A DNA stretch of 64,000 nucleotides from Cercis canadensis (taxonomy: Eukaryota; Streptophyta; Magnoliopsida; Fabales; Fabaceae): NCBI GenBank assembly GCA_003255065.1, contig QAOA01007256.1, forward strand, positions 145,703-209,702, in the 5' to 3' direction. Below are positions 1 through 11,566 of the stretch, piece after piece. The notes beneath the pieces were generated by a model. That model did not search any database, had not been told where the DNA came from, and saw only the letters and a list, made by a program, of their open reading frames with translations. Within the stretch, counting starts at the first letter, position 1. Each line of letters opens with the position of its first letter. Made by a program: the position numbers and the translations under genes.

Positions 1-1075
1 ACCTAAGTGAACACATTACTTAAGTGTTGTCCCAAACGATGTCGTTTTGGGTTTTAAAAGACACCTCCCCTAAGGGGCTCCGCCTATGCTTCTCTGCCTC
101 TGCACCTTGAGCTTTGCAACAGAGAAACATAGAGAAAAAAGAAAAAGAACATAGCAAAGAGCATCTAGAGACAAATTAAAAGCAAGCAAAGGACATTCGG
201 ATGACATTGAAATAAAAAATGTTTCCGCAACTAAAGCAGAAACATATTCCAAAATTTCATACTTTTGAACGAATCCATGACCAAAATTTCAAGAACTGGA
301 CAGCCACAGAAAAATTTCAAGATAGAACTGGACATTCACTGGGACTCGGATTCCCTGTTGGCCAATGCTTTAAAGACCGGTGAGTGGACCATAGAAAAGA
401 GAGAAACGACATTGGAGTTAACAGAGTAAAAAATGGAGGCATTTGGAGCCAAAAGTAAGGAAAGGTACACACCTTTGACGCTAAGATTGAAACGAGGACG
501 GGGCTGGAATCCATAGCCGAAGCAATGGGCTGGAGGAGCATTGACAGAGAGAGGTTCTTGGAGGAGAGCTCATCTTATAGGCGATTCAAGGATTCTAAGC
601 CTTTGGCATCAAGGTCATCGTTAAGGAGCAATTGGAGGTCTAAAAGACTGACCGGAAAGTGGTGGTCCTTGTGCGGTTGATTGGGTGTTGTAGTGGCGGA
701 ATTCCTCAAGTTCTGCGATTATGTGTGATATGGATTCGTCCATGGATGCCGCAATCGAAGTGTCGAGGTCCCTCTGTTGTAAACAATCAACAACTTGAAG
801 GTTGTCTCAACTCGTCGCTACTCTATCGTGGAAGGGAAGGGTTGCTTCTCTTAAAACCCAAAACAGCATTGATTTGGGCAGCACTTAAGTGATGTGTCCA
901 CTTAGATGTCTAATGTGGCATTTGACAGTGCCACATCACTTTTAATGAACCATGTCAGCTCTTCCATTAGACTAGTTAACAGCAAATAGACAGAATGAGC
1001 GAAATTGTTAATTGATGGATTAAATTGATTAGGCTTTGCATTGAATGACCACTTTGATAGTGCCCAAATAAGTGA
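1..1075. mobile_element. TIR element (Mutator/MITE-like), left end cut by window edge
   Basis: Positions 3-60 and the reverse complement of 848-905 match almost base for base (about 58 bp; both contain CACTTAAGTG-like and GTTTTGGGTTTTAA segments), so this is an inverted-repeat element of at least 0.9 kb. The terminal repeat probably runs further, to about 1075, because the DNA after 905 holds a small palindrome (GTGGCA...TGCCAC) typical of Mutator-like ends. The outer left end is outside the window, so no target duplication can be read. The interior has only short ORFs with no recognised domain. A degenerate captured gene on the minus strand is possible but not supported. Family assignment is inference from the long TIR. 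Confidence 0.55.
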
Positions 1076-1561
1076 GAAAATAAAATGGAGTTTTTGTCTT
1101 TAGATTTTTTAGTTGGTAATTCGATGCATGTGAAATTGAATATAGGACCTTAACCTTATAAGAGATAAAAAATAATAATTACCAAAATAATAGATTTTTC
1201 TTACATAAAAATTGTTATAATTAAATAATAATTATGGTACAAGTATATATCATAACTAGTTTAAGTACCTCCTAAAAATGTTGAGATCTCATGTTTGAAT
1301 CCCTATTTCCTCATATCTTCAACTAGAAAACCTAACTCTATCTTACTTTGTTTTTAGGTACTTTTAGTTATGATTTTGGATTTGAATACATAACTCATAA
1401 GCCCAGAGAATGACCTCAGTGCTACTCAACTACAAGTTGTTTGATTTAACTCTATCTTACTAATGGTCAAAATTACATCATAATTATGAAAGCCCTATTT
1501 AGCTTTTGTTAGTCAAGGCCTACCAAATTAGTCTACAATAAGACAACACTTAATAGAAAAA
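1076..1561. other. AT-rich stretch without a gene
   Basis: No ORF, RNA gene or clear repeat was seen here. The sequence is AT-rich, with scattered short A/T runs. Confidence 0.6.
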
Positions 1562-2000
1562 TGAACAACAGACAACCTACTTGACCACAACATTCATGTG
1601 GGAGCCTGTATCCTATCTCATGTGGATTTTACCCGCATTAGAGTTCAATGACCATAGGGAGAACAAACTTTTGATTTTGATATCATTATAAAAATTTTGA
1701 AAAATCGAGTCACCTTAATGGTCACATTTCAAACAATTGACAAAATTTGAGTTTAAGACAATCAAAGAAAATTATTAATATTTTAACTCTATTTGTTTGC
1801 TATATTTCTCCATTTATGCGTTATACGAGAAATTAACTACTCTAAAATATATTAAACGACTCAATTTTTTGAGATCAACGCAATATCAAATAAAAAATGT
1901 GTTTGGCCCAACATCGTGGAACTCTAATGCGAGGTAAAATCTCACATGAGATAGGATATAAGGGTATCACATGCCATAAGTGGGTGTGAAGTAGGTCGAC
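1562..2000. repeat. MITE-like imperfect inverted repeat
   Basis: The left arm around 1570-1655 (containing TATCCTATCTCATGTG and GCATTAGAGTTC) reappears in reverse complement at about 1915-2000. The arms are about 85 bp with a few mismatches and small gaps, around a non-coding centre of roughly 260 bp. This is the form of a foldback or MITE element with no coding capacity. The right arm stops exactly where the PIF/Harbinger target site begins, so the two insertions are adjacent. Ends and target duplication could not be fixed. Confidence 0.5.
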
Positions 2001-3089
2001 TTAGGCCTCGTTTAGGTAAACAACTTATTTAAGCGCTTATATAAGAAGGCCTAATGGGAGAAGCTTTTATGCCATAAGCTCCTTTTTAATTAAGTTATTT
2101 AGTGTTTGATACATACCTAGAGAAGTACTTTTAAAATCTGTAAGCTCTTTCATAAGCATTTGGATAGATAAGTGTATAAGTGCTTATACTTATAGAAATT
2201 ACTGAAAATGACATTGATAAGCACTTATTAAAGATTGTGTTTAGATAAATAAGCACTCTTTTATATTTTGTAAAAAAAAATTAATAATAAAATATTTTAT
2301 ATCAGTGTCATAATTATTATATTTTGATTTAAGTAGTTATTTTTTTTTTTTGTTAGATAATTATTATTTTGAAGTATCATTTCTTATAATCAAAGTGGTT
2401 CTTGGCTTGCTATATTAGAAACCTCACATATAAATAAATTGTTATTAACAATTGTTCTGGTTTTATTATCTTGGTGATCATAATAAGCATGAAATATATA
2501 ATTATGCATCAAAAGTTAGATTTATACATTTGGAAACTAAAATTACATGCACGATTTGACCTTGGTCAATATTACATTTGCTAGTATGCATTAGTTGAAT
2601 TTTTCTAACTGATATCTAGAATAAATTGTGGCAAAAAGAAAGAAATAAAAATGAAATCTGACGAGTATTTGCATATTTTTTTTTATCCTGCTTCTTTATG
2701 CTTACTTCTTTTTAGCTATGTCACTTCCTTCTTAATCCTCAAGAGTTTGGTTCTTTTAAGTGAGGGACTGTACTTAAGGCATCATAGTGAGCTCACTGCA
2801 AAACCTACTCCTTCAAAGTTTAAATAGAACTTATTGTACTTAAAAATAATGAAATTGAATGCCTCAAGCACAGCTTATGTTCAACTCTTACTAGGATCTT
2901 GAATATGTAAAGTACCAAAATCTTTCCTTAAAAAAGTAACAAGTAATTCCTAATTTTGAAAGTTAGCAATTCCATAAATTGTATTCTATATAGAAGTAAT
3001 AAAGACAATAAATCTAAAGATGTGTAGGCAACTGATTTTTTATTTGCTCTCTAATCTATTCCATTTGCCTAATGCTCTCTTAATCTAGT

Positions 3090-4080
3090 TTCTCCCATAT
3101 GACATTACTAGGCCTCGCTTCATCTAGAATTTCTTCATCAGCAAACTCAAAGTTCTCATTGAATGCTTCAAATTTTGCATCGCTTGTATCATGTCCTCTA
3201 ATAAAGTTGTGCAAAGCCAAGCAAGTAAACTATGACTTTAACTTGTGCCTCCAATGGGAATGGAGACATAACACCCAATATTTTCCATGGCTTTGCAACA
3301 CCCAAAAGAGCGTCCAATTGTGCATCAAAGGCTAGAGTAATAATAGTTAAACACTTAAGTTCTTCCCCTTGCTCTTGGCCCTAATTTGAAGTGCGGGAGA
3401 TGATATCTTTGTCCCTTATATGGACCTAAGAAACCCATGAAACTAGGATAACCATCATCGACCAAGTAGTATTTACCTAGAAACAAAAATTTCAAATTGA
3501 ATAAACGACTAATATATAACATACTTTAAGGGTTCAAATTCAAATAGTAAATGTCTAAAATCACTAACCTTCAGGAGAAAGTGGGAAATGCAAGTAAGTC
3601 TACGTACAACCTCATTGAAATTTTTAGTATCATGTGTAGACCCCTCCCAACCTGCCCATACAAATGTGAAACACATATTAAAATCACAAGCACTCATTAC
3701 ATTGATAGTTGTCGTAATGAAAACATAATTCAAAGAGTTAAGAACCTAAAGAGAAAGTCACACTAGAATACTTTCACTAATACCTCACGTATTGCAAAGG
3801 TTCATGTTAATAGTGGTGCCTTTGAAATAAGAAAATAGTCTATATTTAACATCACTATAAATCATGGATATATTCTGATCCTCTATATAAAAGTTGTCAT
3901 AGCATAAGTCCTTTCTCCCAAAAAATGGCAAACAGTGAACTTCCAAGCCAAGTGAACAAAGAATTTGACTTAAAGGGCAATATCCCCTAAAGGTGAGCAG
4001 CAAGCTCAACTTAGTTCCTCTAGTGCAAACTTGCTTATAGATATGATCATTAACAAGGAACATTGGAAATGCCTTCAAGT
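3090..4080 (-). pseudogene. Decayed PIF/Harbinger (HARBI1-type DDE) transposase
   Basis: Minus-strand segments match the order of a Harbinger transposase. KYRLFSYFKG lies near 3820, at the position of the YFKDCVGAIDGTH block. It is followed by ACDFNMCFTFVWAGWEGSTH near 3620-3680, YYLVDDGYPSFMGFLGPYKG near 3410-3460, and KILGVMSPFPLEAQVKVIV near 3240-3300. A C-terminal part ends near 3095, with LALHNFIRG readable in another frame. The family cuts and pastes DNA through a DDE nuclease. The second catalytic Asp block (VDDGY) is visible, but the first GAIDGTH block and the IERTFG Glu block are not intact. Frames shift several times, so no product is expected. A host HARBI1-like gene is unlikely because the copy sits inside matching TIRs. 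Confidence 0.8.
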
Positions 4081-4277
4081 GAGACTATGATGAAAATTGA
4101 ACAATGAAAGTTACTTTGCAAGTAATTACAAATTGGAGGATTTGCAACCCTCCAAGAGACTAATATGATTATTCAAATATTATTGAATTCATTTTATGAG
4201 TTAAAGCTTTTGTTTATTCAGTAACAATCTTGAAATTACATTTTCCACATGATATAGTAAAAGTAGAGGGCACTTAC

Positions 4278-5223
4278 GTTGATGGTGGTCTTTTGAATAA
4301 CTGAAGATCCCAGACATCTTGAGGTATTACACATGTATTTACCAGATCCTGGGAAGAAGCATATCAGGTTATGTTAAAAAGTAATTGTATTTAACAGGTC
4401 CCTGGCATAAGTCATGTTCAATTGTGTAGTCTAGTACTCACATTTGAGGTTATGTTACCCAGAAGCACCAAAGCAGCATCCACCTGCATGAATATGTCTT
4501 GGATCAAAATCAAAATGGCAACTCAAACCAGAAAGAGCCAAGGGGAATACATATAAAAGAAACTTCCAAAAAATTACAAAATATCAAGAAATCAAAAATA
4601 TGTAAAGTGAGTGCCTAGTCAAACAAAATGGACATATATCAACAAAAATTTTCTTTAAAAAAATAAATATTACGTTATAGTTTAGCAACCAAACTTTATC
4701 AAAATTACCAACAAGATATAAAGTGAATCAAGCTGACTATGGAGACATAACTTTTTGATTCAGAGAATTATGAACAAGAAAAATAAGAACAAAAACCGAA
4801 CACTAGGAGTAGATTCTGTTAAGAGAACTTACAACAGCAATTATGTTGCTGTATATAGGCAACCCATGTACTACAGAACTCCATATCAGTTGCCAACCAT
4901 CGATGAACTGCAAAAATTGGTCCAACCAAGTTAAAGCATAATACAATAAAGAAAATTATACACTAACGAAGCAAGACACTTGTCCAGAATAACCTTTACA
5001 AAGAATCATTTTAATGATAATTTTCCAAGCAAGTTTTACTGAGTCTCCATGGACTATTAGAACTCAGTAACTGGTAAGTAAAACAATTTTTTTAACCAAA
5101 ACCTTTTATTATGACCAACGGCAAAATAATGTAAAGAGAATATTATGACCATTCACAGCAGCATACCTCAGAGTCCACAACAAACCATCATAAGCACGTT
5201 CCATGTTAGCAGAATTCAGGATT
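4278..5223 (-). pseudogene. Captured host gene exons inside PIF element (gene not identified)
   Basis: Four exon-like pieces run on the minus strand with AG acceptors and GT donors: 5223-5167 (ILNSANMERAYDGLLWTLR), 4907-4833 (FIDGWQLIWSSVVHGLPIYS and 5 more residues), about 4483-4459 (VDAALVLLG) and 4348-4278. The last three total 171 nt and stay open in one frame across both junctions. In another frame the final piece reads DVWDLQLFK, so some decay is possible. Between them are AT-rich, intron-like spacers. None of this belongs to a PIF protein. The wording loosely recalls the HEAT-repeat part of a large plant protein such as the ATM kinase, but that is memory only and unverified. Likely non-functional. 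Confidence 0.5.
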
Positions 5224-6727
5224 CTGCAATACTATCTCAATTTTGTTAATCCAATAGTGATAATGAAGATTCTTTTCTCACAAAGAATGTCTCATGCATG
5301 CATACACTTTCAAACCGTGTGAATGGTAATAAAGTTTCAAACTAAAAGCACATTTCGAACCAGCTATCTATCAACCATTAGTTATCTACCTAGCCATGCA
5401 CAATAATCCCATAGCGATGGCAAGAAGAACAAAGGATAAGTTATCCTACCAAAATTCTATGAAAAAAGAAAGATATCCTACGAATAAATCAAGAAAGGAA
5501 ACTCAAATCAAAAGAAATGTAACTTAAAAGTATAGATATCTATGTAAAACATCCCTCCGTGCTATCTAAAGATCCATTAAAAGATACCGTTTAAAAAACA
5601 ATGAGCTAAGCATAATAAACATGCCTTGTACACAACCCTCTCCCACAACAGAACAGGGCATGAAGATACATGATTTATGCATGATTCCACAAATAAAGTT
5701 AAACAAATTTATCTATGACCTCACGTTCAACAACAACCATGCGCATAAATGAAAATACTATTGATTGCAATTCTGAAAAATAAACTGTTCGCAAAGAAGG
5801 TTTTGACACTAGAAGACCAGAAAAAGATAGTCAAGTATCGTGTCCTTTCATCCCTATGTAGTATTCTTTTTTGTGCACAAAAACATCTATATTATAGTGA
5901 AAGAGAAAAAAGAAATAAAAGGAGATAATAATTCAAAATAAAATACATAAAAATAAAACAACGATGGCTTCATAACATTCCCATTTCCAATTACCTGTCA
6001 AAGCTCATTCATATGCCTTCAAACCAGTAAAGAAAAAGATCCCTAGAAATGCGAGTATGGTAGTTTCGAGTGAGAAAACAAAATGCAGCATTCCTGAAGC
6101 ATAGATCCTCCATTTGGGTTTGGTATAATGACATTTAATCTAAATAATGTCTATCAACCATGCAGAAGAAAACTGATTTAGGATCATGATATCAAAAGAT
6201 GTATGCAAAGACTTTGGTAATGATTCTCAGATCTGATCAAATATGGGAAAACGAGAAAAAGATAAAATGATAACCAAAAACTCAAGAGACCCATAATATA
6301 ATAGTTCACTAGAAAGAAATGTCTAGTTTAGTAAACCTAAATTTATTTCTTGTGCATAATTCAATTAGCACCTTCAATTTGCTTGTTGAGATCAGTTTCT
6401 CCCTTATATATGCTTATGGAGAAGTTCTCTTGCACCAGATGTCACGAAACCAATAGAGTGAATGCATCACAATGAGTATCAATTGTTTTACCATGATCAG
6501 ACACAGAGCTTTTCAACATATAAAAGAAAATTCTGAGAGAAAGAGACACCAATTGGGCACACTGAATACATTAGAGGTGAGCAAATGAAGAAGCCTCACA
6601 TGGAAAAGAAGAATAGTGATATCAATATGTACTGAAAACAAAAGTTTTCAAAACAACAATTAATACCTATATGGCATACTACAGAATGACTTTTAGGCAT
6701 CAATCCTGAAATTAGCCTATAACTTAC

Positions 6728-7294
6728 CATAACCATTTGCCTTTCATGAGTGCCTCCCTTAGAAGCACAGCAGCCGGCTCCCTCTTAAAGTAGACAAATA
6801 AATCAAAACTTTAATATCCAAAAGAAGAGCAGGTAATACCTTCTTTCTATTTCTCTTCCCCAAAATTCCCTTCCTTCCCCTTTCTTTAAACTCCCAAAAA
6901 TACACCGCCAAGATGCATTGCAAAACTACTTTACCAAATATTTTTAATTAACTCTTCAACCTACAGAACAATTTGTCGTGCACAAGTACAATGGGTACTG
7001 GAGGATAATATATTTATGTGCAATTCTCTAGCAGAAAGAACGGGTATGAAAGAAAAAGTGCAGGAGTTAAAAAAAACAAAAGAGAGCAGAAACAGAGATG
7101 AAAGTGAAAGCAAATGAAACTAAAATCTGCCAAAAGCCATACCTGCTAGGTGTGGCAGAAGTGAGAAATGGAGATAAAGAAGCCACGGACAGGTCTCAAA
7201 ACATCAATGGAAGAAACTGGGATACAGAGAAAGTCGATGTTTTGAGGGAGATACGGAGAGGGTTGAAGGTGGGAGATGAAATGTTGGTTTCCAT
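6728..7294 (-). pseudogene. Captured 5' exons with N-terminal targeting-like sequence
   Basis: A minus-strand ATG at 7294 opens METNISSPTFNPLRISLKTS, rich in Ser/Thr/Arg and poor in acidic residues as in a plastid transit peptide. An in-frame stop follows after 32 codons, while a later stretch in the same frame (SVASLSPFLTSATPS) continues the same character. A GT donor sits at 7142-7141. A second exon-like piece at 6783-6728 reads REPAAVLLREALMKGKWLW between AG and GT signals. Both lie inside the right half of the PIF element, just upstream in the same orientation as the exons at 4.3-5.2 kb. They may be the 5' end of the same captured gene or of a second one. Function not recognised. Confidence 0.4.
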
Positions 7295-7552
7295 GTAATT
7301 TTTAATTATAATGGGGATATAATTGTCCTATAAATTTGTATAATAGCTTATTGGTCATCATCAAATTGGCTTTCACAGAAGGCTTTTCTAATAAGCCTAA
7401 AAAATTGGCTTCATAAAATAAGATAAAAATAGCTTTTTGAGGGTTAATAAGCTACTTCTATAAGCTTATCCAAACACTATTTTTTTTTTACATAAAAGTA
7501 CTTATACTAGTAGAGAAGCTCTAATAAGTTACGCTATCCAAACAGGGCCTTA

Positions 7553-8110
7553 GTGGCCCACAGACAGCTTCTTCATTATGACTTTTGTTTAGTAGCCCCA
7601 ACACTTTCGTATAAAGGGGCTTAAACTAGCTTAAGTGTGCAATACATATAAGTCTTCCTCCCAAAGTGTGGACTTGTAGTAGATTTGTAATTTTTCCAAC
7701 TACTTGGTGCTTCTAGCACATTTAGAGCCCATTTGGTTTTTTATTTTTCTAAAGATAAACACTTCTTTTTAACAAATAGGATTTCTAATAATTGTTATGG
7801 CAATTTGACAGAAATAATGCAATTAGACAAACTATTTACACAAATGGTGCACATTTAAAACTATTTATGTAAAAGGGACACTTTTAAATTTTTTATTAAT
7901 ATCTGAATCAGAGTGAAACACACTTTTTCGGGTGTAAAACGTGCATGAACTAAATACTCTTTAGGGCAATTTATCTCAGAAGTGTGACACTGTTCATAGA
8001 ATTTTCTATTTAAAACGTAAACCCAAAGAACACGCTTTACAAGAAGTCAATTACACTTTCCCAAAATCAATCACACTTTTTAGGAAATGCATTACACTTT
8101 ACCCAAGAGT
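7553..8110. other. Gene-free stretch with recurrent ACACTTT/ACACGCTTT words
   Basis: No coding potential was seen. The words ACACTTT and ACACGCTTT recur irregularly and continue into the palindrome downstream and again near 8930-9060, suggesting the subterminal part of an unidentified repeat. Confidence 0.4.
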
Positions 8111-8114
8111 TGTT

Positions 8115-8285
8115 GTCACGGTTTATTTAAAAGACAAACACGCTTTGACACAAAAGGGAATCACAGTTTTGGCTTTATAGGAAACATGCTTTAGGAAAAA
8201 GCATGTCCAATGGAACACGCTTTTCCCTAAAGCATGTTCCCCATAAAGCCAAAACCGTATTCCATATAACCCCTAAAGCGTGATT
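8115..8285. repeat. Long imperfect palindrome (hairpin-forming)
   Basis: The core 8167-8203 (GTTTTGGCTTTATAGGAAAC onward) is the near-perfect reverse complement of 8214-8250. Outside it, CACGCTTT...GGAAT recurs on both sides, giving arms of about 75 nt around a loop of about 10 nt. It could be a small foldback element or the end of a larger TIR element. No coding content. Confidence 0.65.
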
Positions 8286-8599
8286 CCCTTTAGACTTGGA
8301 CCTTCTTCTTCCACTTTTCCCTTTCTTCCCCTCACTTTCACCTCCTCCCCCACCCGCCGGCCCCATTTCCTTCCTTTCTTCTTCACGCTCTTGGCGATTG
8401 TGGTTCTAAATTTGTTGAACTTCAAAGCGTGTTTGAGGCTTTGTGGTCCCATTTTCCTGATTATTATTTTTTGACTATTTATTCTTAGTTTAAAATTACA
8501 CAAAACCAGTATATATTGTCAGGTCCTGTAGATACAAGTTTTTTGATTGAGCAAGGACATCATATTTCAATAGAGACATGGAACAATGGAGTAAGTGTT

Positions 8600-8860
8600 A
8601 TTTACTTTGAATTATGCTTATTGTATTGATTTTGTGTTAAGTGCTCAGTCTGTTAATTTATTTGAATTATGCTTAGTATGTTGATTTTGTCTTAGGTGCT
8701 TAGTCTGTTGATTTTTCTTTATGTACTTAGTAGTATATATATTTATTGAAATTCTGTTTAGTTTGTTGATTTTTTCTTAATTGCTTAGTTTGTTTATTTG
8801 TTTGAATTCTGCTTAGTTTGTTGATTTTGCCTCTAGTACTTAGTCTGTATAGTTGTTAAA
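8600..8860. repeat. Degenerate ~60-bp tandem repeat
   Basis: About four diverged copies of a unit built from TTTGAATTATGCTTAGT, TGTTGATTTTGTC and TTAGGTGCTTAGTCTG follow one another. It is a non-coding minisatellite. Confidence 0.65.
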
Positions 8861-9054
8861 ATTTGGCACTTTTACAAAGTATTTACATAAATGGAGTAAT
8901 TTTTCCAATTTTGAATTGTCAAACTTGTCAAAAATTGAACACGCTTTTCCCAAGTGCATCGCCCTTTTCCCAAAATGGAACACGTTTTTGCTAAAAGTGT
9001 GTTCCTAAAAAAGACTCTTTTCCCCCACACATGTTCCAGGGCTTGAAAATGTGT

Positions 9055-9730
9055 GTTCTTCAACATTTGGGGTTTTGGGTTGGAAATGGGGTATGGGGTT
9101 TCAAGTTTTGAGTTTCGAGTTAGGGTTTTGAGTTGTAGGTTTAAGATTTGGGATTTCAAGTTTAGGGTTTGAGGTTTAAGATTTGGGGTTTCAAGTTTTG
9201 AGTTGGGGTTTACAGTTTAGGATTTGAGGTTTTGGAACGGGGTTTGGGGTTTATAGTTTAGGGTTTCAAAATGGGTTTTAGGGTTTAGGATTTCATGTTT
9301 ACAATTTGGAGTTTCGAGTTTAGGATTTAAGGTATGGATTTTTAGGTTAGGGTTTAGGGTTTTAGGTTTATAATTTGGGGTTTCAAGTTTTAGAATGAGG
9401 AATGGGGTTTAGGGTTTGTGGTTTTGGAATGGGGTTTGGGGTTTATTGTTTAGAATTTTAGAATGGGGTTTAGGGTTTGAGATTTCATGTTTACAATTTG
9501 GGGTTTTGAGTTTAAGATTTAGGAATAGGGTATGAGGTTTCGGGATGGGGTTTAGGTTTAAAGTTTAGGGTTTTGAGTTAGGGTTTAGGGTTTGGAGTTT
9601 ATGATTTGAGGTTTTGAAATGGGGTTTAGGATTTCATGTTTATAGTTTGGGTTTTGAGTTTAGGGTTTGGGGTTTAGGAATTGGGTATGGGATTTTGGGT
9701 TTGGAAATTGGGTATGGGGTATGGATGTGT
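9055..9730 (+). repeat. Degenerate telomere-like (TTTAGGG-related) tract
   Basis: Nearly 700 bp consist of variants of GGGTTTAGGGTTT, GGGGTTT and GAGTTTAGGG on the plus strand. The pattern is the plant telomere repeat in strongly degenerate form. A related short tract lies at 15640-15780. The open frame through it (9614-9811) is a low-complexity by-product and not a gene. Confidence 0.75.
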
Positions 9731-10002
9731 TACACTTTTACAATTCCATGTTGCGATGATGGTGTTGACATGTGCCGAATAAAATCCATGACATCATGGA
9801 TCAATAGGTAGTGGCTCCAAATAAAAAGAATACCATGGCATGTCATTGAAATATATTGCAGTGGGTATATAATTCAGTCTTATGCCCATCTCTTATGTGA
9901 CTCATGTTGCCGCAGAATGTTGAGTTGCGGTTTATGTGTGGGAATGAGGAAATAATTGCTTCTATTTGTCAAGTTATAGAGCCAAGGATGCATATATACC
10001 CT

Positions 10003-10218
10003 TCAATCATACAATGCTTGGATGTAGTGGTCGTCCCTCCGAACTCCTCGTCCCTCTTGTCGTCGCTTGGGATCTAGGTACTCAATAGGAATGCCTAATG
10101 TGCTCCAATTAGGTATATCCATGTCAAGAACAATATATGGGGGCAATATTCTCGAAAACTCTGACTCCTCAACTAGCCTCCAATTTTCTGTGTACTGATT
10201 CTTTTTGTGAAGGGTCAT
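10003..10218 (-). CDS. Small ORF (71 aa) in Mutator-like region, unknown
   Basis: The predicted protein contains WRLVEESEFSRILPPYIV and LGIPIEYLDPKRRQEGRG. It has no recognised domain, no signal peptide and no membrane segment. It is the last of four small minus-strand ORFs that follow the decayed Mutator-like transposase when the CACTA insertion is ignored. The order suggests a 3' gene set of that element, but this is inference. It might also be non-coding. Confidence 0.3.
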   Translation of the reverse strand: MTLHKKNQYTENWRLVEESEFSRILPPYIVLDMDIPNWSTLGIPIEYLDPKRRQEGRGVRRDDHYIQALYD

Positions 10219-10224
10219 CGATCT

Positions 10225-10406
10225 CTATAACAATTGTAAATCTTGTGAATAATTCATTATGTTTGTTGGATTTGATTGTATGTCACAGAGTTCTTCATCA
10301 GAAATCTTGTTGAACAACTCCTCAGACGACGTATATTCCCATGCATATTCATTACTATCTTCAAACCATGCCGGATCCATCTCAAGTTCTTCTGGTGGAA
10401 GCAACA
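10225..10406 (-). CDS. Small acidic ORF (~60 aa), CACTA inserted just upstream of ATG
   Basis: Reading from the ATG at about 10406 gives MLLPPEELEMDPAWFEDSNE, then an acidic segment (SSEELFNKISDEEL), ending at 10225. The longer frame that starts at 10500 lies inside CACTA DNA and is not native. The CACTA boundary is three to four bases upstream of this ATG, so the insertion displaced whatever leader the ORF had. It is strongly acidic and unrecognised. It shares the Asp/Glu-rich character of the C-terminal tails of the ORFs at 15.1 and 15.8 kb. Confidence 0.35.
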
Positions 10407-10819
10407 TTTCACTACAAGAAAAAGGGTATTTTCCAACAAAACAAATTACTATTGGAATTTTATAAAAATTCCAATGGAAGAAATTTTGTAGAAATTCCAA
10501 CAGTAATTTAATTTTGTTGGAATTTTCCGTTAGAATTACAATTGGAATTGGTTTTCCAAATTTTGTTTCAATTTTTTAAAATTTTTTTTGTTGATTCCCA
10601 CGGTAAATACCAAAATAGTACCGTTGGAATTTTTTCAGTCTATATTCACTTTCCCCCTTTTTCCCCATTTCATTTCACCATTCTCTTTCACAGCCCTAGC
10701 TCGATCCCTTCTCCCTTTTGTTGGACCTTCCTATTCCGGTGGTGTAAGGAGTTTTCTGACGGAAGTAACTTAGGATTATTTTATTGCTTTCAAATCAAAA
10801 CCACCATTAGCCTAAAGGG

Positions 10820-10970
10820 CCACTCTCCCGATGTTGTTCATACAAGGCATTCCAAAATGCAGGGGAGCCAGCAATTTTTCTGGGTTTTAAAGCCGATTGG
10901 AAAATCGCCGACGAATTGATGGAATCATCGTCATTTGTTTTTGAGTTTTTCCTATTTAATGGAGGTAATG
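10820..10970 (+). pseudogene. Possible captured coding segment, unidentified
   Basis: Inside the CACTA element, one plus-strand frame reads GEPAIFLGFKADWKIADELM followed by ESSSFVFEFFLFNGG and then a GT-like donor near 10969. The composition looks like protein rather than noise. No family was recognised and the reading frame upstream is not continuous. It could belong to a third captured gene. Confidence 0.25.
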
Positions 10971-11566
10971 GTTCGGTGTAGTTCATGCACACTCTCCAGA
11001 TTTCATACCAGGTGTTGTTTCTTAGTAATCTTATTTAATTTGTCTTTGTTCTTGATTAGGTCGCTAAGTCGTATTCTACCCCTTTGAACAATGTGTTGAT
11101 TATCCTATTGGATGGTTGCTTTAAGTTTTGGTTTATCACTACCTTCCCTTTCCTTAACAAGAAAGTGATGCTTACTTTTGGACTTTATTTACAGATCCCT
11201 GTTGTGATATAATAAATGTTTATACAGAAGAAGAACTCGACAATGCAATATTTTATGTTATCTGGTTCTCTATATCACAAATCAAAGATTCTTACTGATC
11301 ATTTTGTAGACCTGTTGGTGAATGTAAAACTTTAACTTTGCAGATAATAACCTTCCCCCTGTTAAGACATGTTTTAATTTAATATTCTATATGATGGATA
11401 TCCTGGCCTCTTCAGTTGACAAAAGCTGTTAGAAATGTTTATATTATACATTATTTTTGTGAGTACATTGAGTTATTTTATTTTCTTTATATCTTGTGAC
11501 ATTCTATTTTCTGTTTATAAAGAAAATCTTTGGCCAATATTCAAACTATCTAAATATGTACTGCAG

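Larger units (their letters stand above)
2004..7549 (-). mobile_element. PIF/Harbinger DNA transposon carrying captured exons
   Basis: The ends form a terminal inverted repeat: GGCCTCGTTTAGG at the left and the reverse complement of CCAAACAGGGCC at the right, each followed by AAGCTTAT-like subterminal repeats. TTA flanks both ends (2001-2003 and 7550-7552), the 3-bp target duplication expected of PIF/Harbinger. A decayed minus-strand transposase lies at about 3.1-4.1 kb. The rest, about 4.2-7.3 kb, contains exon-like minus-strand segments bounded by AG/GT splice signals, unlike any PIF protein, and is read as captured host gene sequence. No second (Myb-like) PIF ORF was recognised. The element is about 5.5 kb and non-autonomous in its present form. 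Confidence 0.85.

Noticed and set aside
659-892. 77-aa plus-strand ORF inside the first TIR element
   Set aside because: It ends within the terminal inverted repeat, has no domain, and its codons look random.
8280-8474. 64-aa plus-strand ORF with hydrophobic ends
   Set aside because: Pyrimidine-rich composition with no family resemblance; overlapping ORFs on the other strand are equally open.
9614-9811. 65-aa ORF
   Set aside because: It runs through the TTTAGGG-like tract and encodes only low-complexity Gly/Leu/Phe repeats.
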